64,000 nt of DNA from Hymenobacter psoromatis (GTDB taxonomy: Bacteria; Bacteroidota; Bacteroidia; Cytophagales; Hymenobacteraceae): NCBI RefSeq assembly GCF_020012125.1, contig NZ_JAIFAG010000001.1:806001-870000 (forward strand), read 5' to 3'. The notes under the pieces are model-generated. The model was not told where the DNA came from, made no database searches, and saw only the letters and a program-made list of their open reading frames with translations. The position numbers and the translations under genes were made by a program. This document shows positions 50,878 through 58,954 of this stretch, one piece after another. Position 1 is the first letter of the stretch; the number at the start of each line of letters is the position of its first letter.

Positions 50878-51639
50878 ATGAGCGAGACCCCAGGTTCTAA
50901 GCCACGGCTGACTAAGAGCGAAACCACCCTGTACTGGCAGCTTATTCAAACCGGGCGGGCTGATTTGGTCGTGGACCTGACCCGCCAGCACCTAGCCCGC
51001 AACCCGCTGAATTCGACCGCGCAGCTGTACCTGGCGGAGGCGCTGGTCAAGCTCAACCGGATACCCGAAGCCCTGGAGGCGGCCGAAGGTGCCGTAGCCC
51101 TGGCCCCGGAATGGTGCGCCACGCACTTCATCTTGTCCAGGGCACGCTGGGAAAACGGCCACTCGCTGACGGCCAACGAACCCCTGGCTGAGGCCCTGCG
51201 GCTCGACCCGCTCCGAGCCTACTATCACGGCTGGCAGGCGCAGCTTTTTTTCTTTCAAAAGCGCTACCTAGAGGCCGTAGCCGCGGCCGACACCGGCCTG
51301 CGGCTCGACCCGCAGCACGCCGACGTGCTGCTCTGGCGGGCCGAGGCCAACGAGTCGCTGCGCCGCCCCCACCTGGCCGACCAGGACTACCGCCGGCTGT
51401 TTGACGTGTCCCCGAATTATGCGCTGGCGCACCACAACCGGGGCATCTCGCTGCTGCGCCGCTTTCTGCCCGCCGAGGCCAGCGAGCACCTCGCCGAGGC
51501 CCTGCGCATAGAGCCCGAACGAGCCCCCGAATTAACCCGGCTGCTGAACCTGGCCTGGCGCTGGCAAAACTGGCCCCGGTGGCTGGCCGGCCACCGGGCA
51601 AAGTACCTGGCCGGCCTCCCCGCCAACCCGGAGGGGTAG
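50878..51639 (+). CDS. TPR protein, partner of the AAA+ ATPase
   Basis: This 253-residue soluble protein has about six TPR units (AQLYLAEALVKLNRIPEALEAAEGAVALAP, HGWQAQLFFFQKRYLEAVAAADTGLRLDP). It starts 3 nt after the AAA gene stop, so co-translation is likely. It is a paralogue of the TPR part of the membrane protein at 41634-42857, and lacks the membrane helices of that protein. It may act as a substrate adaptor for the AAA ATPase. That is inferred from linkage and homology. Confidence 0.75.
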   Translation: MSETPGSKPRLTKSETTLYWQLIQTGRADLVVDLTRQHLARNPLNSTAQLYLAEALVKLNRIPEALEAAEGAVALAPEWCATHFILSRARWENGHSLTANEPLAEALRLDPLRAYYHGWQAQLFFFQKRYLEAVAAADTGLRLDPQHADVLLWRAEANESLRRPHLADQDYRRLFDVSPNYALAHHNRGISLLRRFLPAEASEHLAEALRIEPERAPELTRLLNLAWRWQNWPRWLAGHRAKYLAGLPANPEG

Positions 51640-51664
51640 GGGCCCGCCGCCAGCTACGCGGCTG

Positions 51665-52456
51665 CTACGCGCCGGCCGGGGGCGACTCCGGCGCGGCCGG
51701 GTAGCGCTGCTTCACCATCTGGGTGAAGCTGCTGGCGGCGTTGGAAAACTCGGAGGGCAGCAAAATAACCGTCGTCGTGTTGTTGTCGATGCCGATTTCC
51801 GAAAGCATCTGCATCCGGCGCAATTCCAGCGAGTAGGGGCTTTTTTCCATCTCCTGCGCGCCCTGCGTGAGCTTGAGCGAAGCTTCCAGCTCGGCCTCGG
51901 CCTTGATGATGCGGGCCCGCTTCTCCCGAATGGCTTCCGCCTCGCGGGCCATCGCCCGCTGCATGGATTCGGGAATTTCCACGTCTTTAATCTCGACCAG
52001 CTCAATCTTGACGCCCCAGGCTTCGGTGGCGGCATCCACGATTTGCAGCAGCGAGCCGTTGATTTGGGCGCGCTCGCGCAGCACCTCATCCAGCTGGTTC
52101 TGCCCAATAATGTTGCGCAGCGCCGTCACCGACAGCTGGTACACGGCCTTGTTGTAGTCGGCCACTTTGATAACCGCATCCGCCGGGTTCAGCACCTTAA
52201 ACCACAGCACGGCATTCACCTTAATAGTCACGCTGTCCTTGGTAATGGTTTCCTGCTGCTCCAGCTCCACGGTTTTGGTGCGCATGTCGATGGTCTGCTG
52301 GCGCTCCAGGAACGGGATGAGCCAGTATAGGCCCGGCCCCCGCGTGCCGTTGTAGCGCCCCAGCCGAAACACGATGGCGCGCTGGTATTCCTGGGCGATG
52401 CGCAAGCTCATGGCCAGCAGCACGACGGCCACGATAAGGAGGGGTAGGAGTAGCAT
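51665..52456 (-). CDS. Slipin/stomatin-like SPFH protein
   Basis: The product is 263 residues with a single N-terminal hydrophobic segment (LLLLPLLIVAVVLLAMSLRI) followed by a Band 7/SPFH domain: QEYQRAIVFRLGRYNGTRGPGLYWLIPFLERQQTIDMRTKTVELEQQETITKDSVTIKVNAVLWFKV. The C-terminal helical part is AREAEAIREKRARIIKAEAELEAS. The family forms oligomers that organise membrane domains and often pair with an NfeD protease-like protein. No NfeD gene is next to it. It is convergent with the TPR gene. Confidence 0.92.
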   Translation of the reverse strand: MLLLPLLIVAVVLLAMSLRIAQEYQRAIVFRLGRYNGTRGPGLYWLIPFLERQQTIDMRTKTVELEQQETITKDSVTIKVNAVLWFKVLNPADAVIKVADYNKAVYQLSVTALRNIIGQNQLDEVLRERAQINGSLLQIVDAATEAWGVKIELVEIKDVEIPESMQRAMAREAEAIREKRARIIKAEAELEASLKLTQGAQEMEKSPYSLELRRMQMLSEIGIDNNTTTVILLPSEFSNAASSFTQMVKQRYPAAPESPPAGA

Positions 52457-52532
52457 GGCTGAAAAAAGAAAAGGTTTGGCGAATGTATCGCTGCGGTGAC
52501 CAATGAATTACAATAGCCCGGCTACGAACGTA

Positions 52533-52620
52533 GTAGGGTGCGGGGCTTGCCCCCACCCGGCGTTGAACGGACGTAACTGGAAGCGTTCAACGACGGGCGG
52601 GGGCAAGCCCCGCACCCTAC
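52533..52620. repeat. Family B dispersed palindromic repeat, copy 2
   Basis: GTAGGGTGCGGGGCTTGCCC at the left and its reverse complement at the right end (CGCACCCTAC) make arms of about 36 bp. It matches copy 1 closely, with GTTGAAC / GTTCAAC next to the centre. The right end supplies the stop codon of the DUF1810 gene (TAG on the minus strand at 52617-52619). Confidence 0.85.
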
Positions 52621-53042
52621 CTCCCCAACTGCTGCAAGGTCTTTTCATCCGTCTTTCCGCCAAAGTACTTATCCAGCACCGCCCCAAAAACCGGGTCAGC
52701 CCCCGGTACCGCCGCAAACAGCGTCATCGACGAACGCAGCTTCAAATCATCCGGACTGCCAAAAACGCGGCTCGCATCGCGACCCGCCAACTTCAACAGC
52801 TCGCCGGAGATTTCGCGCAACCGTGGCCCCAGCACCGGGTGCGCCAGGTACGCCGCCGCCTCGGCCGCGTCGCGGATGGCGTAGTGCTGCGACGTCGAGC
52901 TAAAGCCCAGGCCCTGGATTTGGGGGAAAATGTACCATATCCAATGGCTGCGCTTGCGCCCGGCCCGGATTTCGGCCAGCGCCGCGGGGTAGTCACGGGT
53001 TTGGGCGTCGAGGAAGCGTTGGAGGCTGTTTTCTTGGGGCAT
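52617..53042 (-). CDS. DUF1810 family protein
   Basis: The product is 141 residues from the ATG at 53040-53042; an upstream ATG at 53069 adds nine non-family residues. DUF1810 features are strong: LQRFLDAQTRDYPAALAEIRAGRKRSHWIWYIFPQIQGLGFSSTSQHYAIRD, then EAAAYLAHPVLGPRLREISGELL. The function of the family is unknown. Its C-terminus, ending TLQQLGR, is set by a stop codon inside the family B repeat, so the repeat may have trimmed the protein. It has TAAGTTTG on the minus strand at 53067-53074 as a possible -7 box, without a good -33. Confidence 0.9.
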   Translation of the reverse strand: MPQENSLQRFLDAQTRDYPAALAEIRAGRKRSHWIWYIFPQIQGLGFSSTSQHYAIRDAAEAAAYLAHPVLGPRLREISGELLKLAGRDASRVFGSPDDLKLRSSMTLFAAVPGADPVFGAVLDKYFGGKTDEKTLQQLGR

Positions 53043-53112
53043 TGAGCCGAAAGCTTTGTGTACTACCAAACTTACGATAGCAGGTTTGCGCTGAATGTTC
53101 TACATTTGTTAA

Positions 53113-53180
53113 ACGTTCAACGCTTGTTGAGCTTTTGATTCAACAAAAAATAAGGGGGCAAGCCTTGCGGCCTACCCCCT
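53113..53180. repeat. Degenerate family B-like half repeat
   Basis: GTTCAACG at about 53115-53122 and GGGGGCAAGCC...CCTACCCC at about 53154-53178 follow the order of the right arm of family B but with an AT-rich insertion and changes. It looks like a decayed copy at the 3' end of the small gene at 53185. Assignment is by eye. Confidence 0.4.
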
Positions 53181-53184
53181 TACC

Positions 53185-53319
53185 CTACCTAACCCAATGC
53201 GCGGCGGCCGTTACGGCTCCACCGCTCATCAGAAACCAAAGCAGCCATTTGGCTACTTCGGGTGGTATGCGGATGTCAAGCTTGATTTTGACTTCCGTTT
53301 TCGCACGAGCCTTATCCAT
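53185..53319 (-). CDS. Small single-span membrane protein, 44 residues
   Basis: The frame reads MDKARAKTEVKIKLDIRIPP, then a hydrophobic helix (AKWLLWFLMSGGAVTAAA) and ends HWVR. A basic soluble start, a single membrane helix and a short tail are predicted. It ends beside a degenerate family B-like repeat. No family is recognised. Its coding pattern is better than the overlapping plus-strand frame. Confidence 0.5.
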   Translation of the reverse strand: MDKARAKTEVKIKLDIRIPPEVAKWLLWFLMSGGAVTAAAHWVR

Positions 53320-53557
53320 TGTGAGTGAGAAGTAAGGTGTGACTGCACCTTCTTCTGAACCCTCGGTTGTTTCCAGCAGCCGGGGGTTCGCCGTTTATAG
53401 GCAACCGCGTTGGCGGGGTGGGGACCATGCGTTGCGCCAGAGGTAGAAGGGCTGGGCTGGAACGGGTAAAATACGAATGGTAACTCGCGCTAGCGCTAGT
53501 AGTGGCGGCTGTGCCTGCACTGCCGCGTAGCGGCAAAGTGGAACCGTGCGGCCAATG

Positions 53558-54559
53558 TCATTTAGGGAGAACTATAGTATCACTTGCGGGCTGGCAGTAC
53601 TGTAGCAGTTGCTGGCGCAACGCACGTTCGTAAGCTTCACTGAATGCCAGGCTACCCGCTGGAATAATGATTTTGCCGGCGGCGCGGCGGCTTGCCAACC
53701 AGTCTTTGACAAAGCCCGGTGCGTACCCACCGGTACTGAATTCGCTCTTCGCAAGCGCGATGATGTTGGGGTAGGCGGCTAAGTAGTCAGCTTCGGAAGT
53801 AACCGGATGAGTCTGACTATAAAGCAGAAACTGTACGTCGTAGAGCAACAGGGATACCTCGTCGGCGTGCAGGGCAAAAAAGCCTTTTTCAGTGGCAAGC
53901 TGATGACAGATTTTTCGGATTATCGTCTCAAAATCAAGCGTAGGCTGCCTGGCAATAAGCTCGGTGAGCAGAGGCGATAAGCTGCCGTGTTCAATGCGAG
54001 CTAAGTCCTTCTGCAAGTCTTCAGCCGACGTATCATACTGCTCCTCATTGACTAAGCCGCGGATGAATGATTCAAAATCCGGGGCTAGAAACGTACTAAT
54101 GTAATCGTCCTCTTGGTCTACGTGCACTACGGTTGGCTCACCTTGCGGGCCACAGGCTGAATAATCAAGCATCACCATATCGTGGCCCGCCGATGGGCAG
54201 TCGCAAACGCACACGCCGATAGGCGGATATCCCCACTCGTCCAGCATAAACTGACTACCCAACTTGCCGCGAAGCGAGTAAGGTTTGGTGTATCCAATGC
54301 CAGATATGCCGGTAATGGCAATGTGGTCTTTTGCCCAGGAAGTCGGTTCGCCAGTTGGAAAGCACGTATTGGCAGGGATGCCGCCGTTTTGCGTTTCCAT
54401 CAACTCGATGTAAGCAGCAGGTAGTTTGTACCCTAACTCTTGCTCAATTGAAATCAGCAACTCCCTGGAAAAACGCTCTTCCACGTACTTTTCCAGGGCG
54501 TAGGCACTGTTACTCCAAAAATGAGTTAGGTCAAAGTCATCAAAAATCACGGCCGCCAT
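53558..54559 (-). CDS. SMI1/KNR4 (SUKH) family protein
   Basis: This 333-residue soluble protein has an N-terminal SUKH pattern: LISIEQELGYKLPAAYIELMETQNGGIPANTCFPTG, ISGIGYTKPYSLRG, FMLDEWGYPPIGVCVCDCPSAGHDMVMLDYSACGPQGEPTVVHVDQEDDYISTFLAPDFESFIRGL. The order of strands and the DEWGYPPIGV segment are typical. SUKH proteins are best known as toxin immunity proteins in bacteria. No toxin gene is adjacent. The remaining 130 residues are an extra helical domain. It is a stand-alone gene with the M28 peptidase gene upstream. Confidence 0.88.
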   Translation of the reverse strand: MAAVIFDDFDLTHFWSNSAYALEKYVEERFSRELLISIEQELGYKLPAAYIELMETQNGGIPANTCFPTGEPTSWAKDHIAITGISGIGYTKPYSLRGKLGSQFMLDEWGYPPIGVCVCDCPSAGHDMVMLDYSACGPQGEPTVVHVDQEDDYISTFLAPDFESFIRGLVNEEQYDTSAEDLQKDLARIEHGSLSPLLTELIARQPTLDFETIIRKICHQLATEKGFFALHADEVSLLLYDVQFLLYSQTHPVTSEADYLAAYPNIIALAKSEFSTGGYAPGFVKDWLASRRAAGKIIIPAGSLAFSEAYERALRQQLLQYCQPASDTIVLPK

Positions 54560-54586
54560 ATTGTAGGGAAAGTAAAAATGAATACC

Positions 54587-55948
54587 CTACTGCCCCACCA
54601 CGGGCAGCACCGGCAGACTTTCGCGCCCTTGCGCGTCCACGCTGGCCACGCCAAAAATGTAGTTGTCCTTGCTGATGGCCAGGTCGGCGGTGGTGCCGCT
54701 GACCGGGAAGCGCTGCTGCCACTGCGGGGCGCTGGTTTCGCGGGCCAGTACCACGTAGCCGGCGGGGGTAGGGCCGCCCTGCGGGGCCTGCCAGCGCAGC
54801 TCGGTGCGGTTGGTGAGCTTGGCGGTGAGGACTTCTACCTTGAGTGGGGCGGCGGGGGCGCTGGCCAGGCTGGCGAGGGTTGCCAGGTTTACCTGGGCGG
54901 TGCGGCGCAGGTAGCGGAAGTCCATGAATTCGGGCTTGTCGCCGTACTCGATGCCGTTTTCGGTACGTAGGTCCTGGTGCTGGTGGTTGAAATTCTCGTT
55001 GGTTTCGGTGAAGCGCACGGCCGCGTAGCCCTGCTGATTAAAAGGCGTGTGGTCGCCGCCGCGCAGGAAGCGGTCGGGGCGGTATTCCAGCAGCACGCCG
55101 TAGCCGCCGGCATCCACGTACTGGCGGGCGGCGGTTTGGGCGTAGCGGGCGAGCTGGCGGCTGCTGGCGTCGTTCTCGTTGCTGAGCTGGCGGCGCACCT
55201 TGGCCTGGTCGGGTGTTTCGATGGCCGGCACGCCCTCGCTAAACACGCGCAGATGCAGGGTATCCGTGATTTCGGGGTCGTAGCCGTGCGAGTTGCCCAC
55301 GATGTCGTTGTTGAGCATCGCCACCAGGTTCCAGCCCTCTTTTTTGGCGCGTTTAGCCAGGTGGTCAGCTCCCAGCAGGCCCTGCTCCTCTCCCTGCACG
55401 GCCACTAGCTTTATGGTGCACGGGAATTTCTGGCCGGCCAGCACGCGGGCCACCTCCATCACGGCGGCCACGCCGCTGGCGTCGTCGTTGGCCCCCGGCG
55501 CGTCGGCGGTGCGGTTCATGATGTCGGTCACGCGCGAGTCGATGTGGCCGCTCATCAGCAGCACGCGCGTATCGGTGGGGTCGGTGCCGGGGAGGGTCGC
55601 CAGTACGTTGGCCATCAGCGTTTTCTTGTCTACGCGCCGGCCGTCGGGGTTGTAGGTAAAGGTGTCCATCTCCACCGTCATGCGGCCGCCGCCGGCCTTG
55701 CTGTACTTCTTAAACTCGTCGAACACGTACTGGCGTGCCGCGCCGATGCCGCGCTTTTTATCCTTCGTGTCGCTGAGCGTGTGGCGCGTGCCGTAGCTGA
55801 CGAGCTTGCGCACATCGGCTTCCAGATTTTTGGCCGAAATCTCCGCCACCAGCCGCTGAATGGTCGGGTCGAGAGGGGGTAGGGGATTGGAAGGCTGGGC
55901 CAGGGCGGCGAAGGGCAGCAGGCTGGGGAGGAGTAGGAGAATTTTCAT
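54587..55948 (-). CDS. M28-family zinc metallopeptidase, exported
   Basis: The product is 453 residues from the ATG at 55946-55948, which gives a signal peptide (MKILLLLPSLLPFAALA, cleavage near AQPS). The M28 metal ligands are seen in SGHIDSR (H and D), GANDDASG (D), QGEEQGLLG (E), NNDIVG (D) and GGDHTPF (H). A C-terminal fibronectin III-like domain (about 380-453: LRWQAPQGGPTPAGYVVLARE) follows. It cleaves peptides from the N-terminus outside the cytoplasm; the specificity is unknown. It is upstream of the SMI1 gene on the same strand. Confidence 0.92.
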   Translation of the reverse strand: MKILLLLPSLLPFAALAQPSNPLPPLDPTIQRLVAEISAKNLEADVRKLVSYGTRHTLSDTKDKKRGIGAARQYVFDEFKKYSKAGGGRMTVEMDTFTYNPDGRRVDKKTLMANVLATLPGTDPTDTRVLLMSGHIDSRVTDIMNRTADAPGANDDASGVAAVMEVARVLAGQKFPCTIKLVAVQGEEQGLLGADHLAKRAKKEGWNLVAMLNNDIVGNSHGYDPEITDTLHLRVFSEGVPAIETPDQAKVRRQLSNENDASSRQLARYAQTAARQYVDAGGYGVLLEYRPDRFLRGGDHTPFNQQGYAAVRFTETNENFNHQHQDLRTENGIEYGDKPEFMDFRYLRRTAQVNLATLASLASAPAAPLKVEVLTAKLTNRTELRWQAPQGGPTPAGYVVLARETSAPQWQQRFPVSGTTADLAISKDNYIFGVASVDAQGRESLPVLPVVGQ

Positions 55949-56034
55949 AAGGAATCGCAAGAAACAACAAACGCCGCCAGTCGGCAAGACTAGCGGCGCT
56001 TATGAAGGAAGTGGCTTGTCGGATTTGGTTGCGG

Positions 56035-56400
56035 CTACTGCTGCTGCACTAGCACGCAAACCCCGCTTTTGTCGAGCAACGCAAATTCGAGTAGTCCCCA
56101 GGACTTGCGCATGACGCGGTTGCCGTTGGGATGCAGCAGCTCGGGCGCAGCGCGCTGTACCTCGGCAAAAAGGCCGGTAATATCATCGGTAGCGAGCCGG
56201 ATTTCGGGCCGGTCCTGGGCGGCGAGGGCGGCGTTTTGGGCCAGGTAAATTTCTACGCCATCTTTTTCCAGAATGCAAAAAGGCTGCGCGCCGCTCAGCG
56301 CTTCGTAGCGCAGCTCAAAGCCCAGGCCCTGCCCAAACAAGTGCCTGCCCACGGCCAGGTCAGCATAAAAAATCGTCGGAATAAGTTTGAGCAGCGCCAT
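56035..56400 (-). CDS. VOC-family (glyoxalase/bleomycin-resistance fold) protein
   Basis: The product is 121 residues: MALLKLIPTIFYADLAVGRH, then LGFELRYEALSGAQPFCILEKDGVEIYLAQNAALAAQDRPEIRLATDDITGLFAEVQ and a final GLLEFALLDKSGVCVLVQQ. The paired beta-alpha-beta-beta-beta units are typical of the VOC fold. Members include glyoxalase-like enzymes and antibiotic-binding proteins; the ligand is unknown. The start is 6 nt after the stop of the downstream-strand partner yebC, so the two are probably co-transcribed. Confidence 0.85.
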   Translation of the reverse strand: MALLKLIPTIFYADLAVGRHLFGQGLGFELRYEALSGAQPFCILEKDGVEIYLAQNAALAAQDRPEIRLATDDITGLFAEVQRAAPELLHPNGNRVMRKSWGLLEFALLDKSGVCVLVQQQ

Positions 56401-56406
56401 GATTCC

Positions 56407-57141
56407 CTACCCCATCGTGTGGTACACGGCCTGCACGTCCTCGTCTTCTTCGAGTTTATCAATGAGCTTTTCAACCTCCTCGGCCTGCTCGTCATTGAGC
56501 GAAACGGTGGTGTTAGGCACGCGCTGAAGGGTAGCACTCACAATATTTACCCCCTTGGTATCGAGCGCCTTCTGCATCTGACCAAAATCGGTGAAAGCGG
56601 TTTCAATCACCATGTACTGGTGCTCAGCGCCATGCTCGTCTTCCTCGGTGGTTTCGTACACGTCCTCGGCACCCACGTCAATCAATTCCAACTCTAGCTC
56701 GTCGCGGTCCAAGCCTTCGGCGGCCAGCTTGAATACGCCTTTGCGGGTGAAGGTGTAGTCGGAGCTACCGGCCGTGCCGAGCGCGCCGCTGTTGCGGTTG
56801 AAGTAGAGGCGCACGTTGCTCACGGTGCGGGTGGGATTGTCGGTGGCGGTTTCGACTACGATGGCCACGCCGTGGGGACCGTAGCCCTCGTACACCACTT
56901 CCTGGTAATCTTTTTCTTCTTTGCCAGTGGCGCGCTTAATGGCGGCTTCTACGCGGTCCTTGGGCATATTCACGCCCTTGCCGTTTTGCATGGCGGTGCG
57001 CAGGCGGGCGTTGGAGTCGGGGTTGGGGCCGCCTTCTTTCACGGCCATCACGATTTCCTTGCCGATGCGGGTAAAGTCTTTCGACATCCGGTCCCAGCGC
57101 TTCATTTTGCGGCCTTTCCGGAATTCAAATGCGCGTCCCAT
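56407..57141 (-). CDS. yebC: YebC/PmpR-family protein
   Basis: This 244-residue member of the YebC family begins MGRAFEFRKGRKMKRWDRMSKDFTRIGKEI. Next come GPNPDSNARLRTAMQNGKGVNMPKDRVEAAIKRATG, VYEGYGPHGVAIVVETATDNPTRTVSNVRLYFNRNSGALGTAGSSDYTFTRKGVF and an acidic C-terminus. It was long described as a transcriptional regulator, and recent work links members to translation of difficult peptide stretches. Length and all three domains are normal. It is followed after 6 nt by the VOC gene. Confidence 0.95.
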   Translation of the reverse strand: MGRAFEFRKGRKMKRWDRMSKDFTRIGKEIVMAVKEGGPNPDSNARLRTAMQNGKGVNMPKDRVEAAIKRATGKEEKDYQEVVYEGYGPHGVAIVVETATDNPTRTVSNVRLYFNRNSGALGTAGSSDYTFTRKGVFKLAAEGLDRDELELELIDVGAEDVYETTEEDEHGAEHQYMVIETAFTDFGQMQKALDTKGVNIVSATLQRVPNTTVSLNDEQAEEVEKLIDKLEEDEDVQAVYHTMG

Positions 57142-57253
57142 CTTTTTTAAGTATCAGTTAGCAGTTATCAAGTATCAACTCGGGGGCCGGGTGGGGAAGA
57201 GGAGTTGAATGCGGGCGCAAGGTACGGCGGCTGCCGGAGGGGCGGCCCCGCTG

Positions 57254-57676
57254 CTACTTCGGTAGCGGTGCGGTAGCCCCCAGCTCATACACGCCCTGGT
57301 TGCCGGGGGGGTAGCCCGCGATGGTGATGGTGAGCCGGCGCGCTTTGGCGTTATAGCGGTAGGTGCCGCGCTGCACGTCGGGGCCTTTAAGGTCCGTGAA
57401 GCGAAACGTGATGCTGTCGCCCTTTGTAGTAAAGCGGCCGTGCTGGGCAAACAGGCGCGGGCCGCTATCGCCCATGAGCAGGCTCAGGCGCTTGTCGTAG
57501 GTGCCGTCGGCGCGCAAGGCCAGCGTGCCGCCTACCCCCGGCACCTGGGTCGGCGGCTCGCCGGTGGTGCGGTCCACCACGGTGTAGGCCGTATAAGTGT
57601 AGGTGGTGTAGAACGCAGCGGGGGGGGTAGGGGCCGGGGCAGCCAGCAGCCCGGCCGCCAGGAAGTAGTGCGTCAT
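57254..57676 (-). CDS. Small exported hypothetical protein
   Basis: The product is 140 residues with a hydrophobic start (MTHYFLAAGLLAAPAPTPPA) that may be a signal peptide. The body has strands typical of a small beta-sandwich or lipocalin-like domain (GTLALRADGTYDKRLSLLMGDSGPRLFAQHGRFTTKGDSITFRFTDL), which recalls Bacteroidota lipocalin-like proteins. No motif for a function is seen. The terminator at 57698-57740 isolates it from the upstream MBL gene. Confidence 0.65.
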   Translation of the reverse strand: MTHYFLAAGLLAAPAPTPPAAFYTTYTYTAYTVVDRTTGEPPTQVPGVGGTLALRADGTYDKRLSLLMGDSGPRLFAQHGRFTTKGDSITFRFTDLKGPDVQRGTYRYNAKARRLTITIAGYPPGNQGVYELGATAPLPK

Positions 57677-57692
57677 GGGGCGAGGTAAGATG

Positions 57693-57740
57693 AAAAAACG
57701 GGGGTAGGGCAGGCCCGTGAAGCATCTGCCCTACCCCCGT
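57693..57740 (-). terminator. Rho-independent terminator built from the GGGGTAGGG motif
   Basis: ACGGGGGTAGGGCA at 57698-57711 and TGCCCTACCCCCGT at 57727-57740 pair perfectly over a 15-nt loop. On the minus strand the hairpin is directly followed by TTTTTT (plus-strand AAAAAA at 57693-57698). It ends transcription of the MBL gene. It uses the abundant GGGGTAGGG word and its complement as the stem. Confidence 0.75.
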
Positions 57741-57758
57741 CAAAAATAGCACTGCGGC

Positions 57759-58748
57759 TTACGCACCGGGCCGGTGGCCGGGCTTCGCGTGCCTGGTGCT
57801 CGCGTAGCTCTTGGCAGGTTTCGGGTGCTTGGGCTTTTTGCGGCGGCCGCCCACCAGCAGCCAGGTAGCGCCGGCCAGCAGCAGGCCCGCGCCAATGGCT
57901 GCCGCCTGCTTGGGCAGCTTATCAACGGGCTTGGGCGGCAGGTGCTCGACGCCGCTGGCATCGGTGCGGGCAGGCTCAGCGAGGTAGCGGCCCTGGGCCG
58001 GCAGCTGGTAGTTATCGGCCAGCTTGCGCAAGCCGGCGGCCGCCGCGGGGCCCTTGATAACCGGGCCGTGGCCGCAGCCAATGGCGGCCGGGTTGAGGTC
58101 GGCCAACGTCTGCACCGACTGGCGGCACTGCGCCCAATCGTAGTTGAAGGGCGAGCCTGCCACGCTGATTTCGGGAATCCCGAGCAGCACGGCCGGAATC
58201 GACTCGTGGTTGGTGGTAGCAAAAGCATCGCCGCCGAGTAGGGTGCGGTCGGCCTCCCGGAAAAAGGCAAGCTGGCCAGGGGCGTGGCCCGGCACGTGCA
58301 GCCAGCGCCACTGCGCCAGGTAGGGCGGGTGCTCCTCGCCAAGGGGCAGGGCCTCCACCACGTCGGTCAGGTCGGGCAATTGCTTAGGAAAAAACCGGCT
58401 CATAAAGGCCAGCGAGCCGCCCACGGTGGGGTCGCTGGGCGGATACAGGGCCTTGGCCGTCACGTACGGCAGCTCCAGCGGGTGGGCAATAACCGGTACG
58501 TTCCAGTGCGCTGCCAGTTCCTTGGCCGAGCCCATGTGGTCGAGGTGGCCGTGGGTCAGGATAATGGCCTCGGGCCGGGTGCCGGGGAAGAAGAGCTTAT
58601 CGGCGGCGGCGATAATTTCTTTGTCCGAGCCCGGCAGGCCAGTGTCGAAGAGTACCCACTCGCCGGGGGTGCCGGTTTCGACAAAATACACGTTCACAAA
58701 ACGTTTGATACGGAGCTGGTACACGCCAGCGGCTACTTGGTCCATCAT
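57759..58748 (-). CDS. MBL-fold metallo-hydrolase with C-terminal membrane segment
   Basis: This 329-residue protein has the metallo-beta-lactamase fold: VNVYFVETGTPGEWVLFDTGLPGS, the HxHxDH motif as LTHGHLDHMG near residue 66, then LHVPGHAPGQLAFFREADRTLLGGDAF and a conserved final histidine in AIGCGHGP. A C-terminal hydrophobic segment (AAAIGAGLLLAGATWLLVGG) and basic tail suggest attachment to the membrane. Such enzymes cleave lactones, thioesters or other substrates; specificity is unknown. A strong terminator follows. Confidence 0.9.
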   Translation of the reverse strand: MMDQVAAGVYQLRIKRFVNVYFVETGTPGEWVLFDTGLPGSDKEIIAAADKLFFPGTRPEAIILTHGHLDHMGSAKELAAHWNVPVIAHPLELPYVTAKALYPPSDPTVGGSLAFMSRFFPKQLPDLTDVVEALPLGEEHPPYLAQWRWLHVPGHAPGQLAFFREADRTLLGGDAFATTNHESIPAVLLGIPEISVAGSPFNYDWAQCRQSVQTLADLNPAAIGCGHGPVIKGPAAAAGLRKLADNYQLPAQGRYLAEPARTDASGVEHLPPKPVDKLPKQAAAIGAGLLLAGATWLLVGGRRKKPKHPKPAKSYASTRHAKPGHRPGA

Positions 58749-58954
58749 GCGGGGGTAGGGGGTTTAAGTGCCTGTTTTCGGGTGAAGGACGGCTGTTGTT
58801 AGGCGCATACCGTGGCAATGACAGCCGTCCTCCACTCGGAATCAGAGAATACGCAAAACCTACCCGCTGGGCTATCGGGTGAGACTAAAGTTTGCCGCCC
58901 GCTCCGACAACCAGCCTCGTTAATTGTTGTACCCGCATTCCCGTCCCTTTCCTT

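Noticed and set aside
53101..53108. Exact TACATTTG box on the plus strand
   Set aside because: No -33 TTG is present at a proper distance and no plus-strand gene follows for several kilobases.
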